DNA from: an uncultured Clostridia bacterium
Lineage (GTDB): Bacteria > Bacillota > Clostridia > UBA1381
Length of the DNA: 44,978 nucleotides
NCBI GenBank assembly: GCA_905236685.1
Contig: CAJOPD010000058.1
Location: 1 to 44,978, forward strand
Direction of reading: 5' to 3'
Shown: in pieces, positions 23,612-31,832 of the stretch
Position numbering within the stretch: the first letter of the stretch is position 1
Layout: every line of letters begins with the position of its first letter
Notes under the pieces: generated by a model
Told to the model about the DNA's origin: nothing
The model's database searches: none
The model's input: only the letters and a program-made list of their open reading frames with translations
Translations under genes and position numbers: made by a program

Positions 23612-24958
23612 CTACTGTTTTTCCTCAAAATCCTTGACTTTTGGCGGTTTTTTAAGAGCTTTTTCCTGAACGCTTGCGGCATAAACGCAGAACACCTTGT
23701 CCGAACCTGTTATATAAAGCTGCTTTATATCGCCGCCGCATTCGGCAGTAAGAACCCTTTTCCCGCTGTACTTTGTCAAAACTGCATTTCTGCCGTTATT
23801 ATATGCTACATATCTTGAATTGATGTTAATTGCGTCGGGCATATTTTCCGTTTTAATAGGCTGGTATGTCTTGCCGCTTGCCTTTAAAACAACTATTTCG
23901 CCTATGCCGTCATTATCAAAAAGAATTGCCCTACTGCCGTTTTGAGATACTGTGCTTTTTTTGATTTTTTTGCCCTCAAAATCATATTCCCAGCGTATTT
24001 TACCCTTTTCTGTGATTGACACGCATTTGCTCTCGGACAAAAGCGACAGATTTTCGCCGTCAAACCTCATATCAAAGAAAACGGTATTTTTAAATGCGTC
24101 GGTTTTGCAGATTTCCCTTCCGCGCACATCAAAAATCTGTATTATACTGCTTGCGCCTTCATCTGCGTCAAGAAGCGACACTGCAACCCTTCGTCCCTTG
24201 GATATTGCCGCGTCTAAAATGCTGTAAGAGCCTGAATCCCAGACAAAAATCTTTTTTCCGTTTTTGTTAAAGACCGCAACCTGCCCTTTATAATATTCCT
24301 TTTCGGTAACCGCTATGACATCGCCCTTTGCCGAGAGGTCGGCGGTTAATATATTGCCTTCCGTTTCGGCGGAAAACATAAGCTTTTTGCCTTTATAAAG
24401 GCTTATTTTCTTTCCGCCCGTTTCGCTTATTAAAACATATTCGTCCGAAACCTTCAAAATCGGCTCCTGCATCTGAATTTTTTCGCTCCACAAAAGCTTT
24501 GTGTCGCTTTTATACCGCGAGTATCCCGTTTCATTTGCGCAAACTATACCGTTTTGGTAGTTTGCAAATCTTGTGTTTTCGGCATTGGCAATCGCTGTGG
24601 GAAGATTTTGCCGAACTTTTGCATTATCCTTTACAGTAAAATCCGCGTCCCCTTCCTTCTTTTCGACCGTTTCTTCCTCATATTCTTCGGGTTCTGCCTG
24701 TGCAGTTTCCTCCTCCGACGCAGGTATCATACGGGGCTTCGGCTCCGGCTCGGACATATCGTCAAGATAAAGCTGTGTTTCAATAGGCAGTTCAATCCCG
24801 AGATATGTGCAAATCCCGCTTATATTCCTCTTGAAATTATTTTTATAGGCAATTACAAACTTAGGCGTCACTCCCGACTCAATAAGCGCAAACACCGATG
24901 CAACAGCAAGGCAGACTGCAACTATAAAAATTTTTAAAAATCCGCTTTTTTTGTTCAT
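23612..24958 (-). CDS. DUF5711-like membrane-anchored beta-propeller protein
   Basis: The 448-residue protein has one N-terminal transmembrane helix (about 8-27), a linker with an acidic run (about 84-105), and an extracellular domain of repeated beta strands resembling a PQQ/WD-like propeller. Repeated phrases such as VSDEYVLISETGG and NGIVCANETGYSRY support this. Clostridial proteins of this type are annotated DUF5711; the function is unknown. It shares its first base with the end of truA and precedes the CvpA-like gene, suggesting an envelope role. Confidence 0.7.
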   Translation of the reverse strand: MNKKSGFLKIFIVAVCLAVASVFALIESGVTPKFVIAYKNNFKRNISGICTYLGIELPIETQLYLDDMSEPEPKPRMIPASEEETAQAEPEEYEEETVEKKEGDADFTVKDNAKVRQNLPTAIANAENTRFANYQNGIVCANETGYSRYKSDTKLLWSEKIQMQEPILKVSDEYVLISETGGKKISLYKGKKLMFSAETEGNILTADLSAKGDVIAVTEKEYYKGQVAVFNKNGKKIFVWDSGSYSILDAAISKGRRVAVSLLDADEGASSIIQIFDVRGREICKTDAFKNTVFFDMRFDGENLSLLSESKCVSITEKGKIRWEYDFEGKKIKKSTVSQNGSRAILFDNDGIGEIVVLKASGKTYQPIKTENMPDAININSRYVAYNNGRNAVLTKYSGKRVLTAECGGDIKQLYITGSDKVFCVYAASVQEKALKKPPKVKDFEEKQ

Positions 24959-25692
24959 CAGTAAAACACCTCCGTCAAAAATAATCCCTGCGGTTCAGCA
25001 GTTACGCCCGCTCTTTTCCTGTCCTTTGAGGCTATTATTTCCGCCATACTTTCCGGCTCTATCTTGCCGCAGCCCACAAATGCGAGAGTTCCTGCGATTA
25101 TGCGCACCATATTATACAAAAAACCGTCGCCTGTTACCGTGATTTTTACCAAATTCCCTTCCTTTTCGATATCGAGGGAATATATCTCGCGCACCGTCGT
25201 TTTTACGGTAAAGCCGCTTGCGGCAAAGCCGACAAAATCGTGCTTTCCCAAAAATGCTTTCGCCGCCTTTTTCATTTTTGATATATCAAGCTCATAGGGA
25301 AAATGCCAGGAATAATTGCGCAGGAACGCATCTGGCTGTTTTGAATTCAGAATGTAGTAGGTATAGCATTTCTTTTTTGCGGAAAATCGGGCATTAAAGC
25401 TATCCTCCGCATCTTCTGCAAAAAGACACACTATATCGGGGGGCAGATATGTGTTAAGTGCCGCAGGTATGCGCTCGGAAGGGATTGACGCGTTCGTTTT
25501 GAAATTGCATACAAAGCTTTTTGCGTGAACTCCCGCGTCTGTTCTGGAAACGCCCGTAAGCTGCGGCACGCTGCCCGTTATACGCTCTATGGCGCCGCTC
25601 ACCGTTTCCTGCACTGTCGGCGCATTTTTTTGCATCTGCCAGCCGTGATATGCCGTGCCGTCAAATTGCAGCACCAGCTTTATATTGCGCAT
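24958..25692 (-). CDS. truA: tRNA pseudouridine(38-40) synthase TruA
   Basis: The 244-residue enzyme modifies the anticodon stem-loop. The catalytic aspartate lies in SRTDAGVHA (near 49-57). Other family segments are FDGTAYHGWQMQ near the start and GDGFLYNMVRII near 188. Length is normal. It follows ecfT by 12 bases, an order common in Firmicutes (ecfA1-ecfA2-ecfT-truA). Confidence 0.96.
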   Translation of the reverse strand: MRNIKLVLQFDGTAYHGWQMQKNAPTVQETVSGAIERITGSVPQLTGVSRTDAGVHAKSFVCNFKTNASIPSERIPAALNTYLPPDIVCLFAEDAEDSFNARFSAKKKCYTYYILNSKQPDAFLRNYSWHFPYELDISKMKKAAKAFLGKHDFVGFAASGFTVKTTVREIYSLDIEKEGNLVKITVTGDGFLYNMVRIIAGTLAFVGCGKIEPESMAEIIASKDRKRAGVTAEPQGLFLTEVFY

Positions 25693-25704
25693 ATCTGTAA
25701 CTCC

Positions 25705-26514
25705 TTAAAATCTCTGTATGGCTATAATCAAAACGGAAAATACCGCCATCACGCCTGCCGCGGCGGCGTCAATCCAAGTCATTTTCATCTGTTTCATACG
25801 CGTGCGCTTTTTTCCGCTGTTATAGCATCGCGAATCCATCGCAATCGCCAAATCGTCCGCTCTTTTGAATGCGCTTATGAAAAGCGGCACCAAAATCGGA
25901 ACCATCGCTTTTGTTCTTTTTAAAATATTTCCGCTCTCAAAATCTGCGCCGCGCGCCATCTGCGCCTTTATAATCTTTTCCGTTTCCTCCGAAAGCGTCG
26001 GAATAAACCGTATTGCAATAGTCATCATCATAGCAATTTCGTGCGACGGAACTTTTACGGCATTAAGCGGTTTTAACAGCTTTTCAATGCCGTCTGTCAG
26101 CATAAGCGGAGTTGTTGTAAGGGTTAAAAGCGATGTTCCCACAACAAGAAAAACAAGCCTTAATACCATCTGTGCGGCACTTACCGCCCCCTCTTTTGTG
26201 ATTTTCAGTCCCTGCCACAAGGGGAACTGCCACAAAACCGTATCCCCGCCCGTCATAAAAAGGTTTATCAAGGCGGTGAAAATCAAAATATAAAGCATGG
26301 GCTTAAAGCCCTTTATTACATACTTTACGGGCACTTTTGAAAGAACTACCAGCACCGCTGTGAATATACCGAAAAAGGCATAGGCTTTAAGCGAATGTAT
26401 GACAAAAAGAAGCACGATATAAAGCATAGCCAAAAGGATTTTCACACGCGCGTCCATTTTATGAATTACGGAGTTTCCGTCTATATACTGTCCTATTGTA
26501 ATATCCTTAAACAT
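25705..26514 (-). CDS. ecfT: ECF transporter transmembrane subunit EcfT
   Basis: The 269-residue membrane subunit couples the two ATPases to the substrate-binding S component in vitamin/metal uptake. It has about five hydrophobic helices. Coupling helices contain the first motif ARG in QMARGAD (near 182) and a second in AMDSRCY (near 222; usually A-R-G-like). It overlaps ecfA2 by eight bases. Confidence 0.93.
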   Translation of the reverse strand: MFKDITIGQYIDGNSVIHKMDARVKILLAMLYIVLLFVIHSLKAYAFFGIFTAVLVVLSKVPVKYVIKGFKPMLYILIFTALINLFMTGGDTVLWQFPLWQGLKITKEGAVSAAQMVLRLVFLVVGTSLLTLTTTPLMLTDGIEKLLKPLNAVKVPSHEIAMMMTIAIRFIPTLSEETEKIIKAQMARGADFESGNILKRTKAMVPILVPLFISAFKRADDLAIAMDSRCYNSGKKRTRMKQMKMTWIDAAAAGVMAVFSVLIIAIQRF

Positions 26515-27367
26515 TTTCCGCCTCCTTTATGAGATTTGCGTATATCTCCGAGGCAAATTTAACGGTATAAATATCGGGGCGTATATTAACCCCGTCGCTT
26601 ATCAGCCTGTGTGTAAGCTCGGTAATCTGCGGCACATCAAGACCTATTTTTTTAAGTTCCCCGCTCCTTGCAAATATTTCCGAGGTTGCACCGTGCATAG
26701 CTATATGCCCGTGGTCCATAACAAGCACATTTTTTGCGAGCCTTGCAACATCTTCCATAGAATGAGATACAAACAAAATCGTCATCTGCGGGTTCTGCTT
26801 GTGCAGCTCCGACAGCCGTCCCAAAATTTCATCTCTGCCCTTCGGGTCAAGTCCCGCTGTCGGCTCGTCCAGTATGATAACCTTCGGCTGCATTGAAAGC
26901 ACGCCCGCTATTGCCGCGCGGCGCTTTTGCCCGCCCGACAGCTCAAAGGGCGATTTTTCCAAAATTTCCTCCGAAAGCCCTACCATCTGTGCCGATTTTA
27001 CAACTCGTTCCTTTATTTCCGCGTCCGAAAGCCCCATATTTTTCGGACCGAAGGCTATATCCTTATAAACCGTTTCTTCAAACAGCTGGTGTTCGGGATA
27101 CTGAAAAACAAGCCCCACGCTCTTTCTTATATCCATAAGCTTGGTCTTTGGGTCGGTGACATCAACGCCGTCTATCTCAATTTTCCCCGATGTCGCCTTT
27201 AAAAGCGCATTAAAATGCTGTATCAGAGTAGATTTTCCCGAGCCTGTATGCCCGATTATCGCCAGAAAATCGCCCGTCGGTATCTCAAAGCTCACATTAT
27301 CCACCGCTTTTTTCTCAAAGGGCATACCCTGCTGATAAATATATGTTAGGTTTGATACTTTAATCAT
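26507..27367 (-). CDS. ecfA2: ECF transporter ATPase EcfA2
   Basis: The 286-residue ABC ATPase shows Walker A GHTGSGKST (near 38), the Q-loop in FQYPEHQLF, the ABC signature LSGGQKRR, Walker B VIILDEPT and the switch histidine in SHSMED. The N-terminal MPFEKKAVDNVSF identifies the A2 type. It overlaps ecfA1 by eight bases and ecfT by eight bases. Confidence 0.94.
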   Translation of the reverse strand: MIKVSNLTYIYQQGMPFEKKAVDNVSFEIPTGDFLAIIGHTGSGKSTLIQHFNALLKATSGKIEIDGVDVTDPKTKLMDIRKSVGLVFQYPEHQLFEETVYKDIAFGPKNMGLSDAEIKERVVKSAQMVGLSEEILEKSPFELSGGQKRRAAIAGVLSMQPKVIILDEPTAGLDPKGRDEILGRLSELHKQNPQMTILFVSHSMEDVARLAKNVLVMDHGHIAMHGATSEIFARSGELKKIGLDVPQITELTHRLISDGVNIRPDIYTVKFASEIYANLIKEAENV

Positions 27368-28208
27368 TCTTATCCCCTTTTTTTACCCTTTCAAGAATTG
27401 CCCTTTCGCAGTCGGCAACGGTAATTATGTCGCCCGGCAGGTCAATACCCTGTTTTTTTAGCTCAAAAATAAGCTCGGTAACCTGCGGCACATCAAGACC
27501 TATTTTTTTTATTCTTTCCACCTCGGAAAAAATCTTTTGCGGCACATCGTCCATCTCGATTTTGCCGTGGTTCATAACGATAACCCTATCGGCAAGCGCC
27601 GCCTCCTCCATAAAATGCGTTATCAAAACGACCGTCATATTGCGCGATTTATTAAGCTCTTTTATCGTTTTTATAACCTCGCGTCTGCCCTTCGGGTCAA
27701 GCATTGCTGTCGGCTCGTCAAGTATGATACACTCAGGCTCCATAGCCAGCACCGCCGCTATTGCCACACGCTGTTTTTGTCCGCCTGAAAGCCGCGACGG
27801 CGAGCTTTTTGCAAATTCCAACATATTGACCGTTTTTAAACATTCGTCAACTCTGCGCCGTATCTCCTTCGGCTCAACGCCCAAATTTTCGGGTGCAAAG
27901 GCAACTTCGTCCTCAACAATCGCCGCTACCATCTGGTTATCGGGATTTTGGAAAACCATACCCGCTGTGCTTCTTATATCAAAAATTTTGTCCTCGTCCT
28001 TTGTGTCCATTCCCGCAACATAAACAGCTCCGCCTGACGGCAGCAAAATTCCGTTAAATGTCTTTGCAAGCGTCGATTTTCCCGAGCCGTTATGCCCCAA
28101 AACAGCGACAAAGCTGCCCCTTTCAATATGGAGGTTAAGCTCTTTTAAAACATATTTTTTCGGCTCTTCTTCATCATAAGTGAAGGTTATATTTTTTGCA
28201 TCAATCAT
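27360..28208 (-). CDS. ecfA1: ECF transporter ATPase EcfA1
   Basis: The 282-residue ABC ATPase has Walker A GHNGSGKST (near 38), Q-loop FQNPDNQ, signature LSGGQKQR, Walker B CIILDEPT and switch histidine THFMEEA. FQNPDNQ is typical of the A1 type. It pairs with EcfA2 as a heterodimer and overlaps both neighbours by eight bases. Confidence 0.94.
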   Translation of the reverse strand: MIDAKNITFTYDEEEPKKYVLKELNLHIERGSFVAVLGHNGSGKSTLAKTFNGILLPSGGAVYVAGMDTKDEDKIFDIRSTAGMVFQNPDNQMVAAIVEDEVAFAPENLGVEPKEIRRRVDECLKTVNMLEFAKSSPSRLSGGQKQRVAIAAVLAMEPECIILDEPTAMLDPKGRREVIKTIKELNKSRNMTVVLITHFMEEAALADRVIVMNHGKIEMDDVPQKIFSEVERIKKIGLDVPQVTELIFELKKQGIDLPGDIITVADCERAILERVKKGDKND

Positions 28209-29082
28209 AATAATCGTTTCCGTTCCAGCGACAGCTTATTCCGCACGGCAAAACCATATTTTTGTCCTGCATCATAAGCCCGATTTCATCACAGCTTATC
28301 TTTCCGCCAAATTTTTGTTTAAGAGTAAGCTCTGTAACATTTTCCAGAATTGTTTTGGAAAGCCCCGTTGTATACGCATTTATGAGGAAAAACAAGGGCT
28401 TGTCCGTCAACACTTTAATACATTCCTCTATGAGCGGATAAAGCTCGTCCTCTATCTTCCAAAGTTCGCCCTTAGGACCTCTTCCGTATGATGGGGGGTC
28501 CATAATTACCGCGTCATATTTTTTGCCGCGCCGTGCTTCGCGTGCGACAAACTTTTTAACATCGTCAACAATATACCTCACAGGTCTGTCGGAAAGCCCC
28601 GACGACGCCACATTCTCCTTTGCCCAGGACACCATACCGCGTGACGCGTCCACATGGCAAACCTCCGCTCCCGCCGCAAGCGCCGCAACCGTTGCGCCGC
28701 CCGTGTATGCGAAAAGATTTAGAACCGACACAGGCTTTTCTGCATTTTTTATAATCTCTGAAAACCAGTCCCAGTTGACCGCCTGTTCGGGAAAAAGCCC
28801 CGTATGTTTAAAGCCCATAGGCTTTATGTTAAAGGTAAGATTTTTGTAGCTGACCGTCCATCTTTCAGGGATTTTTTTGTTAAAAATCTCCCAATGTCCG
28901 CCGCCCGTGCTGCTTCTTTTGTATGTTGCGTCGGTTTTGCTCCAAAGCGCCGTGCGCGATTTTTGTGTCCACACAGCCTGCGGCTCGGGACGCCGCAGCA
29001 GCACATTTTTCCAATATTCCAGCTTTTCTCCGCCCGCCGCGTCTATCAAAATGTAATCCTTCCATTCAGAAGCACACCACAT
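28201..29082 (-). CDS. Class I SAM-dependent (rRNA-type) methyltransferase
   Basis: The 293-residue protein has an N-terminal beta region, then the SAM-binding motif VLNLFAYTGGATVAALAAGA (near 119), a charged post-motif with HVDASRGMV, and the catalytic motif DPPSYGRG (near 198). It resembles the catalytic half of the RlmI/RlmL 23S rRNA methyltransferases but lacks their PUA or THUMP domain. The target is unknown. It overlaps ecfA1 by eight bases and abuts the S-component gene. Confidence 0.85.
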   Translation of the reverse strand: MWCASEWKDYILIDAAGGEKLEYWKNVLLRRPEPQAVWTQKSRTALWSKTDATYKRSSTGGGHWEIFNKKIPERWTVSYKNLTFNIKPMGFKHTGLFPEQAVNWDWFSEIIKNAEKPVSVLNLFAYTGGATVAALAAGAEVCHVDASRGMVSWAKENVASSGLSDRPVRYIVDDVKKFVAREARRGKKYDAVIMDPPSYGRGPKGELWKIEDELYPLIEECIKVLTDKPLFFLINAYTTGLSKTILENVTELTLKQKFGGKISCDEIGLMMQDKNMVLPCGISCRWNGNDYYD

Positions 29083-29682
29083 TTATTTTCTCCTTTTTTC
29101 AACTGCTTCCATAACAGCTTTTGCTATAATCGTTACTAAAACCGTAGCGGCAACCGCCTCAACAAGCGAATTTGTGGTAACCAAAACTCCTATTATTTTT
29201 ATAACGCTGTCGCCCAGATTTTCTATAACAGGCTCTGAATTTCTAAAAAGCAGCAACAGGGCGCTCACAAAGAGAACGGTATTAAGCGCCGACGCCAAAA
29301 ATGCGGAAATCGCATAGGCAAAAGTCTGCTTTATTTCGGTTTTTTTCAAAAGCTCAAAACAAAGCCCCGTAAGGTAACCCATCGCCGCTCTCGGCAATAT
29401 ACATAAGATTGCTGTAAACAGCGGATTTACGCCAAAAAGCAAGGTTCCGAAGGCGTCCATACCGAAACATTGCGCAAAGCTCGTAAGACCGAAAATTGTT
29501 CCCAGTATAAGCCCTCCCGATGCGCCTAAAACAATAGCGCCTATCGCAACGGGGATTGTTAAAAATGTAATCGAAAGAGGTCCTATTTTAAGATATCCGA
29601 GCGGAGTAAAGGACATCAGCACAATGATAGCGCCCAACACCGCAATTTCGGCAAGTCTTTTTGTCGTATTTTGTTTTGTCAT
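29083..29682 (-). CDS. ECF transporter S component, substrate unknown
   Basis: The 199-residue membrane protein has six hydrophobic helices and the early motif of ECF S components (TKRLAEIAVLGAIIVLMSF), which docks to EcfT. The region PVAIGAIVLGASGGLILGTIFGLTSF is typical of the vitamin-type family. Binding-site residues are not diagnostic by eye. It is the first gene of the operon containing ecfA1A2T. No vitamin riboswitch is visible in its short leader, which would otherwise have revealed the ligand. Confidence 0.85.
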   Translation of the reverse strand: MTKQNTTKRLAEIAVLGAIIVLMSFTPLGYLKIGPLSITFLTIPVAIGAIVLGASGGLILGTIFGLTSFAQCFGMDAFGTLLFGVNPLFTAILCILPRAAMGYLTGLCFELLKKTEIKQTFAYAISAFLASALNTVLFVSALLLLFRNSEPVIENLGDSVIKIIGVLVTTNSLVEAVAATVLVTIIAKAVMEAVEKRRK

Positions 29683-29716
29683 ACAGCATCATCTCCAAAA
29701 GAGGTATTTTCCTGTA

Positions 29717-29745
29717 ATTCTATCATATTTTGCCGTTTTGGTCAA
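29717..29745 (-). promoter_or_regulatory. Promoter of the long ECF-dacF operon
   Basis: On the minus strand TTGACC-N17-TAGAAT with TG one base upstream of the -10, about 35 bases before the S-component ATG. Confidence 0.7.
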
Positions 29746-29770
29746 TAGTTTACAGGGCTTTTTAATATAT

Positions 29771-29799
29771 TTGAAATCATCGGAAATAAGTGATATAAT
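29771..29799 (+). promoter_or_regulatory. Promoter of the RluA-type synthase gene
   Basis: TTGAAA-N17-TATAAT with TG one base upstream of the -10, ending 20 bases before the ATG at 29819. Confidence 0.8.
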
Positions 29800-29818
29800 G
29801 AATAAAAGAGGTGAATTT

Positions 29819-30700
29819 ATGCGTGAATTTGTGCTGACCGTTCCCGAAGCTTTTGCAAACCGTGAAATTAAACACATACTTAAAAATCATTTCGGCTTTT
29901 CAAGCCGTCTCATAACCGCCTTAAAAGAAGGCGACGGCATAACTTTAAACGGGAAAAAGGAATTTGTGAACAAAAAGGTTTCGTCGGGCGATATTCTTAA
30001 AATCACCCTTTACGACAGGGCCTCAAAAAACATAACCCCTGAAAATATACCCTTGGAAATTTTGTTTGAAGATGAGGACCTGCTCATCATAAACAAGCCC
30101 CCAAAAATGCCGACGCATACATCGGTTTACCATACAACAGGGACCGTCGCAAATGCCGTTTTATACTACTTTAAAGACCGTCCCTTTACCTTCCGCGCAC
30201 CGTCACGGCTTGACCGCGACACATCAGGCGTTTTGATAATTGCGAAAAATGCGTGGAGCGGCGACTGCATTTCCCGCGCCATAAAAAACGGCGAATTTGA
30301 AAAGGAATATTCCGCAGTTTGCGTGGGTACGCCAAAAAACAGAAAAGGCACGGTAAACGCGCCCATCAAACGCGAAAAAGAGGGGATTATAAAGCGGATA
30401 ATAGCGCCGGACGGCAAAAGCGCCGTGACAGAATATGAGGTGCTCTGCGAAAAAGGCGGTCTGAGCCTTATAAAACTGCACCCCAAAACAGGCAGAACAC
30501 ATCAGATACGCCTGCACCTTGCATATATCGGTACGCCCATTTACGCCGATTTTCTGTACGGCAGGGATATTGACGGCGAAAGAATACGCCTGCATTGCAG
30601 CAGCGTGCAGTTTATGCACCCCGTCACAAAGAAAATTATGAAAATTACCGCTCCGCTCCCCGCCGATATGGATATTACAAAATTACAAAAGTCTTTTTAG
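29819..30700 (+). CDS. RluA-family pseudouridine synthase
   Basis: The 293-residue enzyme converts uridine to pseudouridine in rRNA or tRNA. An S4-like RNA-binding part (about 12-60) precedes the catalytic domain with RLDRDTSG (catalytic aspartate near 131) and HPKTGRTHQIRLHLAYIG. The ATG at 29819 follows AGAGGTG; reading further upstream would cross the promoter and the divergent operon. The 3' end overlaps the converging AlaX gene by 18 bases. The precise target (RluD, RluC or YlyB type) cannot be read from the sequence. Confidence 0.92.
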   Translation: MREFVLTVPEAFANREIKHILKNHFGFSSRLITALKEGDGITLNGKKEFVNKKVSSGDILKITLYDRASKNITPENIPLEILFEDEDLLIINKPPKMPTHTSVYHTTGTVANAVLYYFKDRPFTFRAPSRLDRDTSGVLIIAKNAWSGDCISRAIKNGEFEKEYSAVCVGTPKNRKGTVNAPIKREKEGIIKRIIAPDGKSAVTEYEVLCEKGGLSLIKLHPKTGRTHQIRLHLAYIGTPIYADFLYGRDIDGERIRLHCSSVQFMHPVTKKIMKITAPLPADMDITKLQKSF

Positions 30701-31831
30701 CACACGCTCTATCTTATCTTTCGATGCCAAAATCCTTCCCTCGGCCATATCGTCTTTGCCGCCGCCTTTTCCCGAAAGCTCTGAGTTAAGCGCCTTTGCA
30801 AAGTCTGCGGCGCCGCTTTTTGCGGTAACGATATAGCTGTAACCGATACCGTCGTCACCTGCAAAAACGGCGAATATCCCGCCTATGCGTATTTTTCCCT
30901 CGTTTGCGATGATACGCAGGGCGTTTTTTTCGGTAATATCGGAAAAAATATAAAAATTGCCGTCCGTTTCAGGTATATTCTGTGCTTGCGCCAAAGCAAG
31001 CCTTTTTAATATCCCGTTTTTTTCGCGGTTTGCCGTTTCCAGCTCGTTTTTAAGCTTTGAAACAGCCTTTAAAACCTCATTTTGCGGTACCGACAGCATA
31101 GCGGAAATTCCGTACACGCTTTTTTGTTTTTCCGAATAATCGCAGAGCGCGTCCTTTGCGCATATCATCTTTATCCGAATACCGCCCCTATGGCGCATTG
31201 TTTCGGTAAATTTGATTATGCCCGCCTCTCCCGTCCTTTTGAGGTGCGGCGCACAGCAGGCGCATACATCAATTCCGTCTATCGTAACAATTCTTATTCT
31301 GCCCAAAATGTCGGTTTTGCTGCGGTAATTTATGCTTTCAAGCTCCTTTTCTGTCGGGTAGCTTGCCGATATTTCAAGATTTTTCCATACCGCTTCATTT
31401 GCGAGCCTTTCAAGTTCCAAAAGCTGATTTTCGGTAAGCTCCGCGTCATAATCTATGGTAACGCCGTCTTTATCTAAATGGAAACCGACATTATTAAGCC
31501 CAAAATGCGAAAAGGCTATGCCCGAAACGATATGCTCCGCGCTATGATGCTGCATTTTGCGGAAACGCTCCTCCCAGTCGAGCTCGCCGCTCACCTGTTT
31601 GCCGACTTCAATCGGATTTTTTACAAGATGATAAACCTCGTCATTTTCCAAAATAACCGATAAAACCTTCTGCCCGTCAAGTGTGCCGCTGTCACATTCC
31701 TGACCGCCCGCCGTCATAAAAAATGCCGTTTTGTCAAGCAAAATCAAATACCCGTCCTTATGCGGCACGCACCTTTCTACCGACGCAGTAAAGCTATGTA
31801 TATAACTGTCCTCGTAATATAATTTTATCAT
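30683..31831 (-). CDS. AlaX-type alanyl-tRNA editing protein
   Basis: The 382-residue protein matches the long AlaX form: the threonyl/alanyl-tRNA synthetase second additional domain, then a DHHA1-like C-terminus rich in glycine (SGKGGGKDDMAEG). Zinc ligands are HHSAEH (H96, H100) and CACCAPH further on. It hydrolyses Ser- or Gly-tRNA(Ala). Its ribosome binding site (AGAGGAG) is formed by the last codons of the SCIFF maturase gene, one base before the start, so translation is coupled. Confidence 0.9.
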   Translation of the reverse strand: MIKLYYEDSYIHSFTASVERCVPHKDGYLILLDKTAFFMTAGGQECDSGTLDGQKVLSVILENDEVYHLVKNPIEVGKQVSGELDWEERFRKMQHHSAEHIVSGIAFSHFGLNNVGFHLDKDGVTIDYDAELTENQLLELERLANEAVWKNLEISASYPTEKELESINYRSKTDILGRIRIVTIDGIDVCACCAPHLKRTGEAGIIKFTETMRHRGGIRIKMICAKDALCDYSEKQKSVYGISAMLSVPQNEVLKAVSKLKNELETANREKNGILKRLALAQAQNIPETDGNFYIFSDITEKNALRIIANEGKIRIGGIFAVFAGDDGIGYSYIVTAKSGAADFAKALNSELSGKGGGKDDMAEGRILASKDKIERVLKRLL

Positions 31832-31832
31832 T

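Noticed and set aside
29683..29770. Vitamin riboswitch before the ECF S component
   Set aside because: The distance from the promoter to the start is only about 35 bases, too short for any known aptamer.
29624..29818. Longer start of the RluA-type synthase
   Set aside because: The extra 65 residues would be encoded across the promoter and the divergent S-component start; the ATG at 29819 has a good ribosome binding site.
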